DNA of 64,000 nucleotides from positions 3,772,001 to 3,836,000 of the forward strand of contig OY987233.1 in the NCBI GenBank assembly GCA_963920705.1, in the 5' to 3' direction. The notes below the pieces were generated by a model. It was not told the DNA's origin and made no database searches. It worked only from the letters and a program-made list of their open reading frames with translations. Every line of letters begins with the position of its first letter. Position 1 is the first letter of the stretch. The DNA is from Odiellus spinosus (lineage: Eukaryota; Arthropoda; Arachnida; Opiliones; Phalangiidae). A program made the position numbers and the translations under genes. Below, one piece after another: positions 10,664-21,479 of this stretch.

Positions 10664-10825
10664 GCTACGTTCACACTTGACACTTTGGAACCGTTTTCAA
10701 ACCGTTTTAAATCGTCTTTCTAAGATATTAATTTGGTTTCTTGATCAAAGATCTACACGTTGACCCCAAAATTTTATAATTTGACCTTTCCAAAACGGTT
10801 TCAAAGTCTGTAGTGTGAACGCGGT
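10664..10825. mobile_element. short MITE with ends related to family E
   Basis: Starts GCTACGTTCACACTTGACAC and ends GTCTGTAGTGTGAACGCGG, with inverted internal words AACCGTTTTCAAACCG and CAAAACGGTTTC. It abuts family E copy 1. Confidence 0.6.
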
Positions 10826-11437
10826 TTATGTTAGCAGAGAGCCTCATAAATTTTTAGGCTTTCCAGAATTACCAGAAGTATTCTCATTCCTCCAAGATTA
10901 TTGTAGACGTTTCTCCAAGTTTTTCTTGTGGTTCTGATGTCTAATATTATTGGTTAACGCCCATTTAATTAAGTATCTATTCTAGACAAGACACTCCAAA
11001 GATACGCTGCATTTTAAACCTATTTTATCCCTTAGAATTTAGTGGGATTAAAAAGTTTATGATAGGTCCAGTTTTTTTTTTTTTTTTTTTTAAAGTTTTA
11101 TTCGGCCTTGGTTTGAAATAAAAAATAAAAAAAAAATAGACTTTTCTGGCCAAAATAATGTTTTTTAAAATAAATATGAATTATTACGAAATCTAACCCA
11201 TCCCCTCGACTAGACTAGCCATAGGTATATTTTACCAAAAAATTGTTAAAAATATAGTTTTTTTATAATGACTTTATATAAGAACAAGATGGTCAAGCCC
11301 ATAGGAATAGCTAGACCCATGACATTGTAAAAGAAGCTGAAAAGAATGATGCTATAGCAGGGGTTGTTATGCATGCATAAACGCTCTTTGAACAATTTGA
11401 ATGGCGTTTCGAGATTCCTTTAAACACGAAGTTGCGT
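10826..11437. other. no recognised feature
   Basis: AT-rich, with a T run at 11070-11091 and A runs near 11130. No coding signal was seen. Confidence 0.4.
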
Positions 11438-12695
11438 AAAGTTTTTCAAATCATGTTTTTCAAATCATGTTTTTCGAATCATGTTTTTCGAATCATGTTT
11501 TTCGAATCATGTTTTTCGAATCATGTTTTTCGAATCATGTTTTTCGAATCATGTTTTTCGAATCATGTTTTTCGAATCATGTTTTTCGAATCATGTTTTT
11601 GGAATCATGTTTTTGGAATCATGTTTTTGGAATCATGTTTTTGGAATCATGTTTTTGGAATCATGTTTTTGGAATCATGTTTTTGGAATCATGTTTTTCG
11701 AATCATGTTTTTGGAATCATGTTTTTCAACTCATGTTTTTCAAATCATGTTTTTCAAATCATGTTTTTCAAATCATGTTTTTCAAATCATGTTTTTCAAA
11801 TCATGTTTTTCAAATCATGTTTTTAAAATCATGTTTTTCAAATCATGTTTTTCAAATCATGTTTTTCAAATCATGTTTTTCAAATCATGTTTTTCAAATC
11901 ATGTTTTTCAAATCATGTTTTTCAAATCATGTTTTTCAAATCATGTTTTTCAAATCATGTTTTTCAAATCATGTTTTTCAAATCATGTTTTTCAAATCAT
12001 GTTTTTCAAATCATGTTTTTCAAATCATGTTTTTCAAATCATGTTTTTCAAATCATGTTTTTCAAATCATGTTTTTCAAATCATGTTTTTCAAATCATGT
12101 TTTTCAAATCATGTTTTTCAAATCATGTTTTTCAAATCATGTTTTTCAAATCATGTTTTTCAAATCATGTTTTTCAAATCATGTTTTTCAAATCATGTTT
12201 TTCAAATCATGTTTTTCAAATCATGTTTTTCAAATCATGTTTTTCAAATCATGTTTTTCAAATCATGTTTTTCAAATCATGTTTTTCAAATCATGTTTTT
12301 CAAATCATGTTTTTCAAATCATGTTTTTCAAATCATGTTTTTCAAATCATGTTTTTCAAATCATGTTTTTCAAATCATGTTTTTCAAATCATGTTTTTCA
12401 AATCATGGTTTTCAAATCATGGTTTTCAAATCATGTTTTTCAAATCATGTTTTTCAAATCATGTTTTTCAAATCATGTTTTTCAAATCATGTTTTTCAAA
12501 TCATGTTTTTCAAATCATGTTTTTCAAATCATGTTTTTCAAATCATGTTTTTCAAATCATGTTTTTCAAATCATGTTTTTCAAATCATGTTTTTCAAATC
12601 ATGTTTTTCAAATCATGTTTTTCAAATCATGTTTTTCAAATCATGTTTTTCAAATCATGTTTTTCAAATCATGTTTTTCAACTTGGCTACTTGTG
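11438..12695. repeat. 14-bp minisatellite, about 90 copies
   Basis: Unit TTTTTCAAATCATG. Variants lie in blocks: TTTTTCGAATCATG at about 11472-11588, TTTTTGGAATCATG at about 11590-11710, then the CAAATC form to the end, with a pair of ATGGTTTTC copies near 12406-12425. Blocks of variants show local expansion. All three + frames stay open for hundreds of codons because the unit lacks stops; they encode the same 14-residue peptide and are not taken as genes. Confidence 0.95.
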
Positions 12696-13320
12696 AACGC
12701 GTCTTTATATCTAATCTTTATTAATTTATCTTGGATACCCGTGTGAAAGCGGATTTATATCTAATCTTTATTAATTTATCTTGGATACTCGTGTGAAACC
12801 GGCTTTATATCTAATCGTTATGTATTTATCTTGGATACCCGTGTGTACGCGGCTTTATATTGAATCTTAATTTTTCTTTGATATGTCTGAATGCGGATTT
12901 ATATCTAATCTTTATTAATTTATCTGGGATACCCGTGTGAACGTGGCTTTATATCTAATATTTATTCATTTTTAACTTAGATACCCGTGCGAACAGGCAT
13001 TTATGTATTATCTTGGTCATTTTGTCTTGGATACTCGTGCGAACGGGACTTAATATCAATTCTTTATTAAGTCATTTTTATCTTGGAAACGCGTCTTTAT
13101 ATCTATTCTTTATTAAGTCATTTTATCTTGGATACCCTGTGAACACGCCTTTATATCTAATCTTTATTAATTTTTACTTTGGATACCCTTGTGAAGGCAC
13201 CTTTACATCTAATCTTTATCGTCTTATCTTGGATACCCGTGAAAACGCACCATAATATCTAAAATTTATTAATTCATTTTATCTTGAACACCCGTGAAAA
13301 CACGCCTTTATCTAATCAAC
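12696..13320. repeat. 50-bp degenerate tandem repeat
   Basis: About ten to twelve units built on TTGGATACCCGTGTGAACG and TTTATATCTAATCTTTATTA. The first starts (12731, 12781, 12831) give an exact 50-bp period; later ones drift to 50-65 bp. Confidence 0.85.
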
Positions 13321-13733
13321 CTATAAGAAAATATTGAATATCTTCAAAAATATCTTTTATATTAAATTTAAGTTTCAGCAACATTGGTTTCTTCCGACGT
13401 CACGTACAGACAGAACCTCTCCGCGAACTAAAAGTTCACTGGGAGAGGTAAGAAGACGAAAGTTTTTCGATTCGAAGACGTATTTCGTCTTCTTGCACAA
13501 CGCGAACGCCATCGCGAACGCGAACGCCGACGCCGCAGTGAATACAGTACCTAGATCCAACTAGGGTTGGGTCTAGCTAAAAACTATGTTTTTGGTTAAA
13601 TCGTTAATATCGGCCCACTCGTAAACGGACATATTAAAAGTTAAGCCAGGTTTTCATGGCCAGTTATAATTTGCGCCAATGATCAAAAAGGCTTTGTTTA
13701 GTGTTGAAACTGCACTCAAATTTCAGTATTTCT
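13321..13733. other. no recognised gene; short GC-rich patch
   Basis: 13385-13560 is richer in GC and has short runs of GCGAACGCC; open frames of 60-76 codons occur on both strands there. I see no splice sites or known protein. The rest is AT-rich. Confidence 0.35.
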
Positions 13734-13737
13734 TTAA

Positions 13738-14168
13738 AGGGAAACTTGGAGCTAAAAATGAACCAGCTTTTGAATTTATTTTCGTAATCACCATGCCAAG
13801 AAACGTATTTGAGAATTTTAACACAATTTTTAGAGACGGTTTTGGTGTTTAAATTAATTTCTAAAGTTTGGTAAAATTATTATATAAAAGTAAATATAAA
13901 ATCGGACCAATCATATTATTTCAGCCTTCTAATGTCCTGTTAACATTAAAAGAATAACCCCGCGTTTGATGCCTAAGACCTTGGCCATCAAACGATGGCC
14001 TATTTTTTTAATATTAGGAAATTACAAGCACTGTTGAGGCTGAAATAATATGATTGGTTGGATTTTATATTTACCAAACTTGAGAAATTAATTTAAACAT
14101 CGAAAACGTGTCTAAAAATTCCGAAAATAAATTCAAAAGCTGTTCCAATTTTAGCTCCAAGTTTCCCT
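13738..14168. mobile_element. family A foldback MITE, copy 2, TTAA TSD
   Basis: Complete. TTAA at 13734-13737 and 14169-14172 flanks AGGGAAACTTGGAGC...CCAAGTTTCCCT. The arms carry CAATCATATTATTTCAGCC and its complement. Confidence 0.9.
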
Positions 14169-14748
14169 TTAACGTTTAGAGTATCTGGTTAACAATTATT
14201 TCATTAAATATTTAAATTAAATAGTGAAAAATCTCAATTAAGATCTAACTTCCACAATTAACCCTACCGTGAAAACTCTCCTTTATATCGAAAGAAGTTG
14301 AAAGCTAACTTTATTAAATTAAAAAATATGATTTTGACCCTTAACTAGGCGGGATCAGATTACGTCAAGTTTAAGTTAAGTATGTCTGCGAGGCGAAAAC
14401 CATCAACGGCTAACTATTACATTTCATTTCCCCACATGGTGATTTATAGCCTCCCTCCATTTTGACATCCCACCTGTTATCTCTTTCTACAAAATGCCTT
14501 CTCAAATTTTCTAAATAAAACCAGGTATTTTCTTGAATTTTTCCCACGACATTCTAATCTGTTTTCAATCATAATAATGATGGAATACCAGAACTAAAAG
14601 TCGCCAACTTTAAAGTTATTTATTTCATTGTTATTTAAAACTAAAACAATTCAACAGATTCATCTTCATAGAGGTATAATAATCGATAATACTCCTTGTT
14701 ATTTAAAAAAATTAAGCTTTTTAAACAATTAGAATTTTAATAAATTAA

Positions 14749-15045
14749 AGGGAAACTTGGAGCTAAAAATGAAAGTATATCAAATTTTTTTTACAATTTT
14801 TAGACACGTTTTTGGTGTTTAAATTAATTTCTAAAGTTTGGTAAAGTTTAAATAAAAGTAAATATAAAATCGGACCAATCATATTATTTCAGCCTTCAAC
14901 AGCGCTTTTAATGTTGCAGAATATAACAAGCACTGTTGAAGGCTGAAATAATATGATTGGTCCGATTTTATATATACTTTTATTGCTATGTCCTAACATT
15001 AAAATAAAAAGCCGGCGTTTGTTGCCCAATTAAGGTCTAGGGAAT
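14749..15045. mobile_element. family A foldback MITE, copy 3, right end lost
   Basis: TTAA at 14745-14748, then the usual left terminus. After the central hairpin (CTTCAACAGCGCTTTTAATG...AAGCACTGTTGAAGG) the right arm is replaced by scrambled family sequence. Confidence 0.75.
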
Positions 15046-15154
15046 ATCTTCAATTTCTTTAGATTAAATTCGCGAGCTTGGGCCCAAATTAAGTCTAGAT
15101 TTTTATACAATTTATTCATTTTAATGTAAATAACCGCACTGCCAAATATATTAC

Positions 15155-15470
15155 CAAGAATCCATTCAGGTTCCATAAGAATATGGGAGGGCCGCGATTC
15201 AATAACCATCCTCCCAAACTTTGTAGCAAAAGTTCGTCCGCTTGAAATCGATTTTTCAAGTAAATCGCTCCTGACATCTATTATTAACCCGCGCCACTAA
15301 CGACCTTGACATAATATTTTGGGTAATAAAAATGGAGCCGAACGAAAAAAGATCTAAGCGTACAAATATTGCGAAAATTGCAGACGAACTTTTGTTACAA
15401 AGTTTGGGAGGATGGTACCAGAGGCTAAAGCTATGCTCCCATATTCTTATGGAACCTGAATGGATTCTGG
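15155..15470. mobile_element. family I MITE, copy with 7-bp TSD ATATTAC
   Basis: Starts CAAGAATCCATTCAGG and ends CCTGAATGGATTCTGG. Exact duplication ATATTAC at 15148-15154 and 15471-15477. An 85-codon frame on the - strand is a by-product of the repeat. Confidence 0.9.
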
Positions 15471-15477
15471 ATATTAC

Positions 15478-15827
15478 TATATAAAGTTCACCCTTTAAAA
15501 AGAAATATCTCACAATTTTCAGATCATATTCGGGTTCAAACGAATCTTTGTTGTTAGGAAATATCTTAGATATTTGGCGTTATTAGAATATAATGGACCA
15601 TTGTAGCCCTTAAGCGGTTTTAGCTTTCCACAGTTTAAGATCGTAACAGTGCAGTATTGAAAAATAACACGCGGGCAGTGTGTGCGTGTTTATTATAATT
15701 CATTCTTAAATTCTTCCGGTACACCATTATACTTTTAAAAGTTTAATAGCCTAAACGTATCAGTGAGGAAACACTATCCAAGAATGACAATTTCAGTCAA
15801 ATAAATCTAAAGTGCAAGTATCAAATA
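15478..15827. other. no recognised feature
   Basis: AT-rich sequence between two MITEs; no coding or repeat signal that I can name. Confidence 0.4.
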
Positions 15828-16172
15828 TTCCATAAAATTAAACTACGCCCCGTAGCTTAATACTCTCAGCAAAGGTCCGTGTAAATGTACCGGCAGATTC
15901 TGATTCGAGACACTCTAGCGGCCACAGTCGCCGTGTAAATAGTGAACGGAGGAAGCGACACTCTGCGGAGAAATTCAGGAGTTAGGAGGGAAGACAATAT
16001 AGCCAAGCGCGGCCCGCCCAAATTCCGTTCAAAATATCGTGGAAGAGTCCAAATCACTCAAGCCAGACAGGGGTGATGACCTTTTTGTCTGATGGACCTT
16101 TGCAGATAGTATTAAGCTACGAGGCGTTGTTTACTTTTATGGAGTAAAGAGATAGACTTCTGTTTAGATTAA
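15828..16172. mobile_element. family C MITE, copy 1
   Basis: Interior GCCCGCCCAAATTCCGTTC, AAGCGACACTCTGCGGAGAA and AGACAGGGGTGATGAC. Inverted ends around GCCCCGTAGCTTAATACT and AGTATTAAGCTACGAGGCG; the right end is GATAGACTTCTG. The left outer end is eroded, so no TSD is found. Confidence 0.8.
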
Positions 16173-16195
16173 AATAGATTATTGCCCATTCAGGG

Positions 16196-16394
16196 GACCA
16201 TAGTGATGGCGTAGTATTGCGGGAATGTTTCTTTTAAAAATTTCGAAAATGGTGATTATAAAATAAGTATTTTTACTGTGGCTGTAATTTTGTTCTATGT
16301 TATATGTATATATATTTTGAATCGTTTTTTAACGATCTTTCCAAAAACGTTACTCAATTTGCATATGGAGTTCATGAAAAATCACTGAGACTTT
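16196..16394. mobile_element. family G repeat fragment, copy 1
   Basis: Carries ACCATAGTGATGGCGTAGTA, then TTTCGAAAATGG, then TGAATCGTTTTTTAACGATC and TTTCCAAAAACG. It is collinear with the copy at 23590-24048. Confidence 0.7.
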
Positions 16395-16931
16395 TTCTTT
16401 AAAAAATGAACGAACTATTTAAATGAATGTTCAATGAGCTTTTAACCTTTTATCCCATTGTAAAACAATTCGTAAATTCGTATAAAGATAGCCTTTGTAC
16501 GTGGTGCAGTCTCTATTTGATAACTATCTTCGACGATACCATGGGAAGTTGCCCCGGGCGATGCTTTTTCGGACCATGCCGCCACGATAACTGGCTTGGT
16601 TCGAATCAATTCGCAATTAGCTTAAGAACAAACTACGAGGCATTCAATGGCGTATTGATATTTAATGTTTTATTTCATAGTGAAGAAGTAGTACTCGCTG
16701 TATTTAAATTGGTTTATTGTATGCGTGTGCGCGCTTGTCATTCTACGGACCATTGTCTGTCTTTGACAACTGATGATCATCGAGATTTCTTAGCACTGAT
16801 AGGATTATCTAGGAAGAGAATATTATAAAAAGGCGGCCATCATTTAATTCTGACTAAGATTCTATTAACATGGGGAAGAAAAAAAAAATAAAGCTCGCTT
16901 AGTCAAAGACTTAAAAAAAGATTTTTGGAAA
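16395..16931. other. no recognised gene; one 133-codon frame
   Basis: A + frame at 16427-16828 (starts MFNELLTFYP, contains CPGRCFFGPCRHDN) is open for 133 codons. I do not recognise it; its base use is like the flanks and it has no clear start context. It may be chance or part of an unrecognised transposon. Confidence 0.3.
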
Positions 16932-16935
16932 TTAA

Positions 16936-17664
16936 AGGGAAACTTGGAGCTAAAAATGTAACAGCTTTTGAAGTTATTTCCTGAATAACCATGCCAAAGA
17001 ACCTATTTGAGAATTTTGGTGTTTAAATTAATTTCTAAAGTTTGAATAAAAGTAGATATAAATTCAGACCAATCATATTATTTCAGCCTTCAACAGCGCT
17101 TTTAACGTCGGCTTTTAATGTCTTAACATTAAAAGAATAGGCCGGCGATTCATGGCCAAGGTCTTTGGCATCAATCGCCGGCCTATTCTTTTAATTTTAC
17201 AACATTACAAGCGCTGTTGAAGGCTGAAATAATATGATTGGTCCGAATTTTATATTTACTTCTATTGAAATTTTACCGAACTTTAGAATTTAATTTAAAC
17301 ACTAGAAACGTGTCTAAAAATTGATTTGAAAATTTTTGAATACGTTTTTTGTCATGGCATAGAATATACACAAGAGAGGAATAGAAGGTCGTTCCAAAAT
17401 ACCTCGAGCAGCTTTCATAGTCTACTTCCGGTCGCAGCGTGGGAGGAGTTATATGATGTTTATTTGTAAAGCTGTAAAGTAGACGATGCTATTCAACCAG
17501 CCAATTGGGAGACACCGGAATTGGAGACTAAAAATAAATCGAGCTATTGAAGAATGCCTTGGGAAAGCCTAGACCTTCTATTCCTCTCTTGTGTATATTC
17601 TATGGTCATGGTGATTCCGAAAAGAAATTCAAACGCTGTTCCTTTTTTAGCTCCAAGTTTCCCT
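16936..17664. mobile_element. family A foldback MITE, copy 4, TTAA TSD
   Basis: TTAA at 16932-16935 and 17665-17668. Central arms are nearly perfect (TTAAAAGAATAGGCCGGCGA with its complement at 17179-17198), giving a strong hairpin. The right arm is split by a 247-bp family J insertion. Confidence 0.9.
17358..17604. mobile_element. family J MITE nested in family A, 7-bp TSD GTCATGG
   Basis: Inverted ends CATAGAATATACACAAGAGA and complement. Exact duplication GTCATGG at 17351-17357 and 17605-17611. Removing it and one TSD copy restores the family A sequence. Confidence 0.92.
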
Positions 17665-17876
17665 TTAATTTTCCCCGTGATAACTTTTATTTAAATTTCT
17701 TAACAAAATGCGTGGCATATTCTTGTTAAAGTTTATATTGAAAGGTACGAATTAAATCATATTTTGTATTTGATTCCATGTAGCGTTTTAAATACGGTTG
17801 TAGGAAAGTATATCCAGACAAAAAAATAGGCGTTTTAAGATCGTGAGTTAAATTACGTGTTATCTATAATTTATAC

Positions 17877-18219
17877 CAAAAAGTTAACAATATCCCGTAG
17901 CTTAATATTTTCAGAAAACGTCATAGCACATCACTTAAAAATAGACAAAAAATCATCACCCCTGTCTAGCTCGAGTGATTTGGACTCTTCCTCGATATTT
18001 TGAGTAGGGGAGAGAGGGACGGAATTTAGGCGGGCCGCGCTTGTATATATTGTCTTCCCTCCCAACTCTGGAATTTCTGCGCAGAGTGTCGCTTTCTCCG
18101 TTGACTGTTTACACGGCGACTGCGGCCGCTAGAGTGTCTCGATTCAGAATCTGCCGGTACATTTACCCGGATCTTTGCTGATAGTATTAAGCAATATGGA
18201 ATAAAGTGATAGACCTTTG
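17877..18219. mobile_element. family C MITE, copy 2, 7-bp TSD TTTATAC
   Basis: 343 bp, starts CAAAAAGTTAAC and ends GTGATAGACCTTTG. Exact duplication TTTATAC at 17870-17876 and 18220-18226. It lies inverted relative to copy 1. This copy fixes the true ends of the family. Confidence 0.9.
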
Positions 18220-18495
18220 TTTATACTTAATTACTTTTGTCAGTACGTTCAATACTAACTTCCTTTATTTATAAGTGTAAAAAGTCGCAGCGATAAGGGG
18301 CATGCAGATTTATTTGTACTGCCAATCGAAATTAGAATAAAAACATAGAACATTTAATGGATAAATAATAGTTACTTTGGTCCATTGGAGTCGCAATAGG
18401 ATATAGTTTTTATATCAATACCTCGAAGCCACATGGATATTTTCAAACACCTTCATTAAAGAAAAGGTTTACCTTTAAGAATATTTTCACCCTAA

Positions 18496-18890
18496 AGGGA
18501 GAATGCAACCAAGCAACAAGTGATTTTTTAATCGATTCCAAATCGTTGAAATAGATGTAATCCAATAGTAAACAAAAATTACAAGCAAAAATTCAACTAG
18601 AAATAAATTTAAAACTTACCAGGAAAATAGGCTTAGCTGGATTCATGGAGAATTTCTTCGCATTGATGGGTCAACCACCAATAAACAAAGACCCGTCGTT
18701 AAGGCGAGATCTACAGGAGACTTCCAATAACATTCGATTGGTCGCTGACCTTTCTATGCGAAGAAATTCATGATCTCCATGAATCCAGCTAAACCTAATT
18801 TATTTCTAGTTTAATATTTGTTTGCAATTTTCTTTACGGTTGGATTAGGCCTATTTAAACGATAAGGAATCGATAAAAAAATCACTTGTT
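18496..18890. mobile_element. family B MITE, copy 1, right end lost
   Basis: Left end AGGGAGAATGCAACC follows CTAA. Interior arms: GGCTTAGCTGGATTCATGGA with its complement near 18770. The right terminus GCATTCTCCC is missing. Confidence 0.75.
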
Positions 18891-19154
18891 AAGTTCTTTT
18901 CTTTATATTAAGCTTTTAATTAAATAAATCTATTAGGCAAGTATATCGGTACTTTATTTCTTACCTTGTAAAAAAGCCACGCTTAGCTCCTTCAATGGTA
19001 ATTCGCGTAATTATGAAGTGACTATACATTTTTGGAACAATATTTGAGAAGCAGTTAGACTTTTCATACCAATAATTAATTGTTTATTCATTTTTTAAGT
19101 TTATTTAATTAATTTAAATTAATTGGATATCTTTTGTTTTTTGTTTCTTTATAG
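18891..19154. other. intron end upstream of the bHLH exon
   Basis: AT-rich, ending in a T-rich tract and TTTATAG directly before the bHLH exon. No upstream exon was recognised here. Confidence 0.5.
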
Positions 19155-19336
19155 TTTCGACGCCAACAAGTCAACGAAAGGCGCGTCCAAGTTGCGACGC
19201 GACCTTATCAACGCGGAGATCGCTAACTTGCGAGATTTGCTTCCATTGCCTTCGTCGACGAGACAACGTTTATCTCAGTTGCAATTAATGGCTCTCGTTT
19301 GCGTCTATGTCCGGAAGGCCAATTACTTTCAACATG
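19155..19336 (+). CDS. dysf: dysfusion bHLH exon (internal, partial gene)
   Basis: This exon encodes the DNA-binding and dimerisation bHLH of a class I bHLH-PAS transcription factor. Dysfusion is known to pair with Tango/ARNT and to act in tracheal fusion cells and leg joints in flies. The translation shows the basic region KSTKGASKLRRD, then INAEIANLRDLLPL, then a loop and helix 2 with RLSQLQLMALVCVYVRKANY. The KSTKGASK start and the short RQRLSQLQ loop are diagnostic of the NPAS4/dysfusion group rather than of Sim, Trh or Clock. The acceptor is a pyrimidine-rich tract ending TTTATAG at 19154. The exon enters with the third base of a codon, so at least one upstream exon must exist; I did not find it. 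The chosen donor (ATG|GTGGGT at 19337) gives ...FQH-V-FRKH after splicing. A second donor (GTAAGT at 19346) keeps the same phase and would add three residues. GC content is clearly above the flanks. Confidence 0.9.
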
Positions 19337-19424
19337 GTGGGTTACGTAAGTTTATACTATTATTTTTCTCATTGCTCGCGTTTTAAAATCATCGTATTCA
19401 ATCAACAAATATCGATTATAACCT

Positions 19425-19806
19425 GTTCACACTATCGTATCCCAATCGATTTTAATCGATAAAATCAAACCGATATTTAAATCGCAATATTTATTCACGT
19501 TTCATCTTCATAAACAGATTTATTATAGTTTTATCCGTAAGTTATTGAAGCCGAATAAGCTAGTATATTTTTAATTGATTTGAAACGGTAAATTCAAACC
19601 GATATTCAAATCGCCAGGGATCAATTTAAGCGTCACGTGTTTACGCGTTATCTTTATAAATCGATTTATCGTAGCTTTATCTATCGGTTGTTGAAACCGA
19701 TTCGGTACGAAACTGGTTCCCGAAGCAGTTTCGAGAAATCGAATCTAATCGATTCGAGAAAATACGGTTTCCCGTTCACACGACTCTAGCGAAACGTTTT
19801 GAAAAG
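19425..19806. mobile_element. family E MITE sequence, copy 2, rearranged
   Basis: Begins TGTTCACACTATCGTATCCC, has two internal GAAACGGTAAATTCAAACCG-type segments and ends near CACGACTCTAGCGAAACG. It looks like one copy inside or fused to another; the right end is missing. Confidence 0.6.
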
Positions 19807-20269
19807 TAACGGATCACCCAAAATTAAAAGCACTCGTATTACAAATATGGTGTTAGATAAAATCAAAAGGGCATAGAAGAAGATCGAAGCAAGAGTCCCA
19901 GCATGGCCTGCGGGTATATTTGGGGGGCATATAATATTTGTACATTATCTCGCGACGGGTAACTTACTTGCGCGTTACGCAATTAGGCTCCCGTCGCGAT
20001 GTTCGCGTGTTCAATTTGGGTAGCGGACCGCGGCCGCCAGCCATCTCGATTGTCAATCGCCGACGCCCAGATAGAACTCTCATCGCTTTCTCTTTACGCT
20101 AGCTATATCAGCTCGATAATATCCGTTTTAATATTTCGCCCTGGGCCAATAATACCGCCATTTATAGGCCTAGCCAAAATTCATTTGATCATTTTTCAAA
20201 GGATGGGTCTCACGCGCTTAATTCTCTTATTAGACTAATAAATCAAAGCTCCCAGTTCATCTTTTTAAG
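19807..20269. other. intronic stretch, GC-richer than flanks, no gene recognised
   Basis: 19940-20170 has unusually high GC for this window (CTCGCGACGGG...CCCGTCGCGA is an inverted pair near 19950 and 19990; ACCGCGGCCGCCAGCC at 20028-20043). A 79-codon frame at 19999-20238 is not recognised. Its position 600-900 bp after the bHLH exon would suit an intronic control region, but that is only a guess. Confidence 0.35.
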
Positions 20270-20272
20270 TAA

Positions 20273-20554
20273 GCTACGGTCCCACTAACATTTCTTAATC
20301 GGTTTGAAACGGTAAAATCAAACCGATATTCGAATCGCCAGGAATCACGTGTTCACGCGTTATCGCTACAAATCGATTTATTGTAGCTTCATCTATCGGT
20401 TGTTGAAACTGAATCGGTACGAAACTGGTTCCCGAAGCAGTTTCGAGAAATCGAATCAAAACGATTCTAGAAAAGACGGTTTCCCATTCACACGACTTTA
20501 GCTAAACGGTTTGAAACGGTTTAAATCGATTACAAGGCCTAGTATGAACGCGCC
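20273..20554. mobile_element. family E MITE, copy 3, 3-bp TAA TSD
   Basis: Starts GCTACGGTCCCACTAAC and ends GCCTAGTATGAACGCGCC, flanked by TAA at 20270-20272 and 20555-20557. The TWA target supports a PIF/Harbinger-like origin. Confidence 0.8.
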
Positions 20555-20574
20555 TAATATGAACTGCGGAAGCT

Positions 20575-20820
20575 CCACTCTTTTGAGAAATTCGGAGTTG
20601 GGAGGGAAGACAATATAGCCAAGCGCGGCCCGCCTAAATTCCAACACTCTCTCTAAACTCAAAATATCGAGGAAGATTCCAAGTTACTCGAGCCAGACAG
20701 GGGCGATGACTTTTTGGGCTATTGTTAAGTGCTGGGATATGACATACAACTGGACCTTTGCTGATAGTATTAAGCTACGGGGCGTTGTTTACTTTTATGG
20801 AGTAAAGTGATTGACTTTTG
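20575..20820. mobile_element. family C MITE, copy 3, left end lost
   Basis: Starts abruptly at CCACTCTTTTGAGAAATTCG and ends with the full right terminus GTGATTGACTTTTG. The same variant start word occurs at 44956, hinting at a subfamily with an internal deletion. Confidence 0.8.
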
Positions 20821-21115
20821 ATGACATTCTCACTTTAGCTAGGACTTTCCCTTGAATTTATTCTCGGTGTTGTTGGTTTCATGGTCGTCATCTTGGGATA
20901 TGCTTGGTTGTGGCGTAATGAAGGCGGTCTTATAGTTTAGAACATTTTTTTTTTTTCACCGAGTAATTAAGGTGTATATCTAGAGACCGAGAGAGTGTTC
21001 GTTAGAGACATTGGGTCGGGTCTGACGGGCGCCTCGCGGTCATACTCTGACGCCGGACACGCTACCCTACTTCCGTGACGTTCCCGAGATTTATAGCCAG
21101 GGCTGTCGAGTCTGC

Positions 21116-21159
<44 letters not shown>

Positions 21160-21479
21160 GAATATTCTCGATGACAAGAATCATATGTATACATTAAATA
21201 CCAGATATGATTCCGTGCTCAGAAATATTAATTAGCAAACACCGAATTTATTAAGAAATATCGAGAGGCCAATTGGCATCGGACCCGAAAATATATCATC
21301 ATTCATCGGATTCAATCTGCCTCTTGGAAAATTGGTAGACAAAGTTCTTCAATTAGAAATACGCCGTCTTGTAACGAACTGAGATACGTAACTAAACATA
21401 AACTCATAAATACATTTATGAACTAAGGTTTACGAGCTGATTGAACTCACGCGAATTCCCACGAACACACGTTAATTGT
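20821..21479. other. no recognised gene; T runs
   Basis: Contains T runs at 20945-20956 and 21119-21157 that bracket a GC-richer 160-bp stretch (GGGCGCCTCGCGGTC and similar). It could be an old retroposed sequence, but I cannot identify it. Confidence 0.35.

Noticed and set aside
11432..12746. Long open frames (up to 430 codons) in all three + frames
   Set aside because: They are the 14-bp minisatellite read without stops; the same peptide appears in every frame, with no codon bias or gene signals.
15256..15513. An 85-codon frame within family I
   Set aside because: It overlaps both MITE and flank, runs opposite to the other weak frame, and is broken in other copies.
16427..16828. A possible 133-residue gene
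   Set aside because: No recognised domain, no splice or start context, and transposon fragments on both sides; listed only as an open frame.
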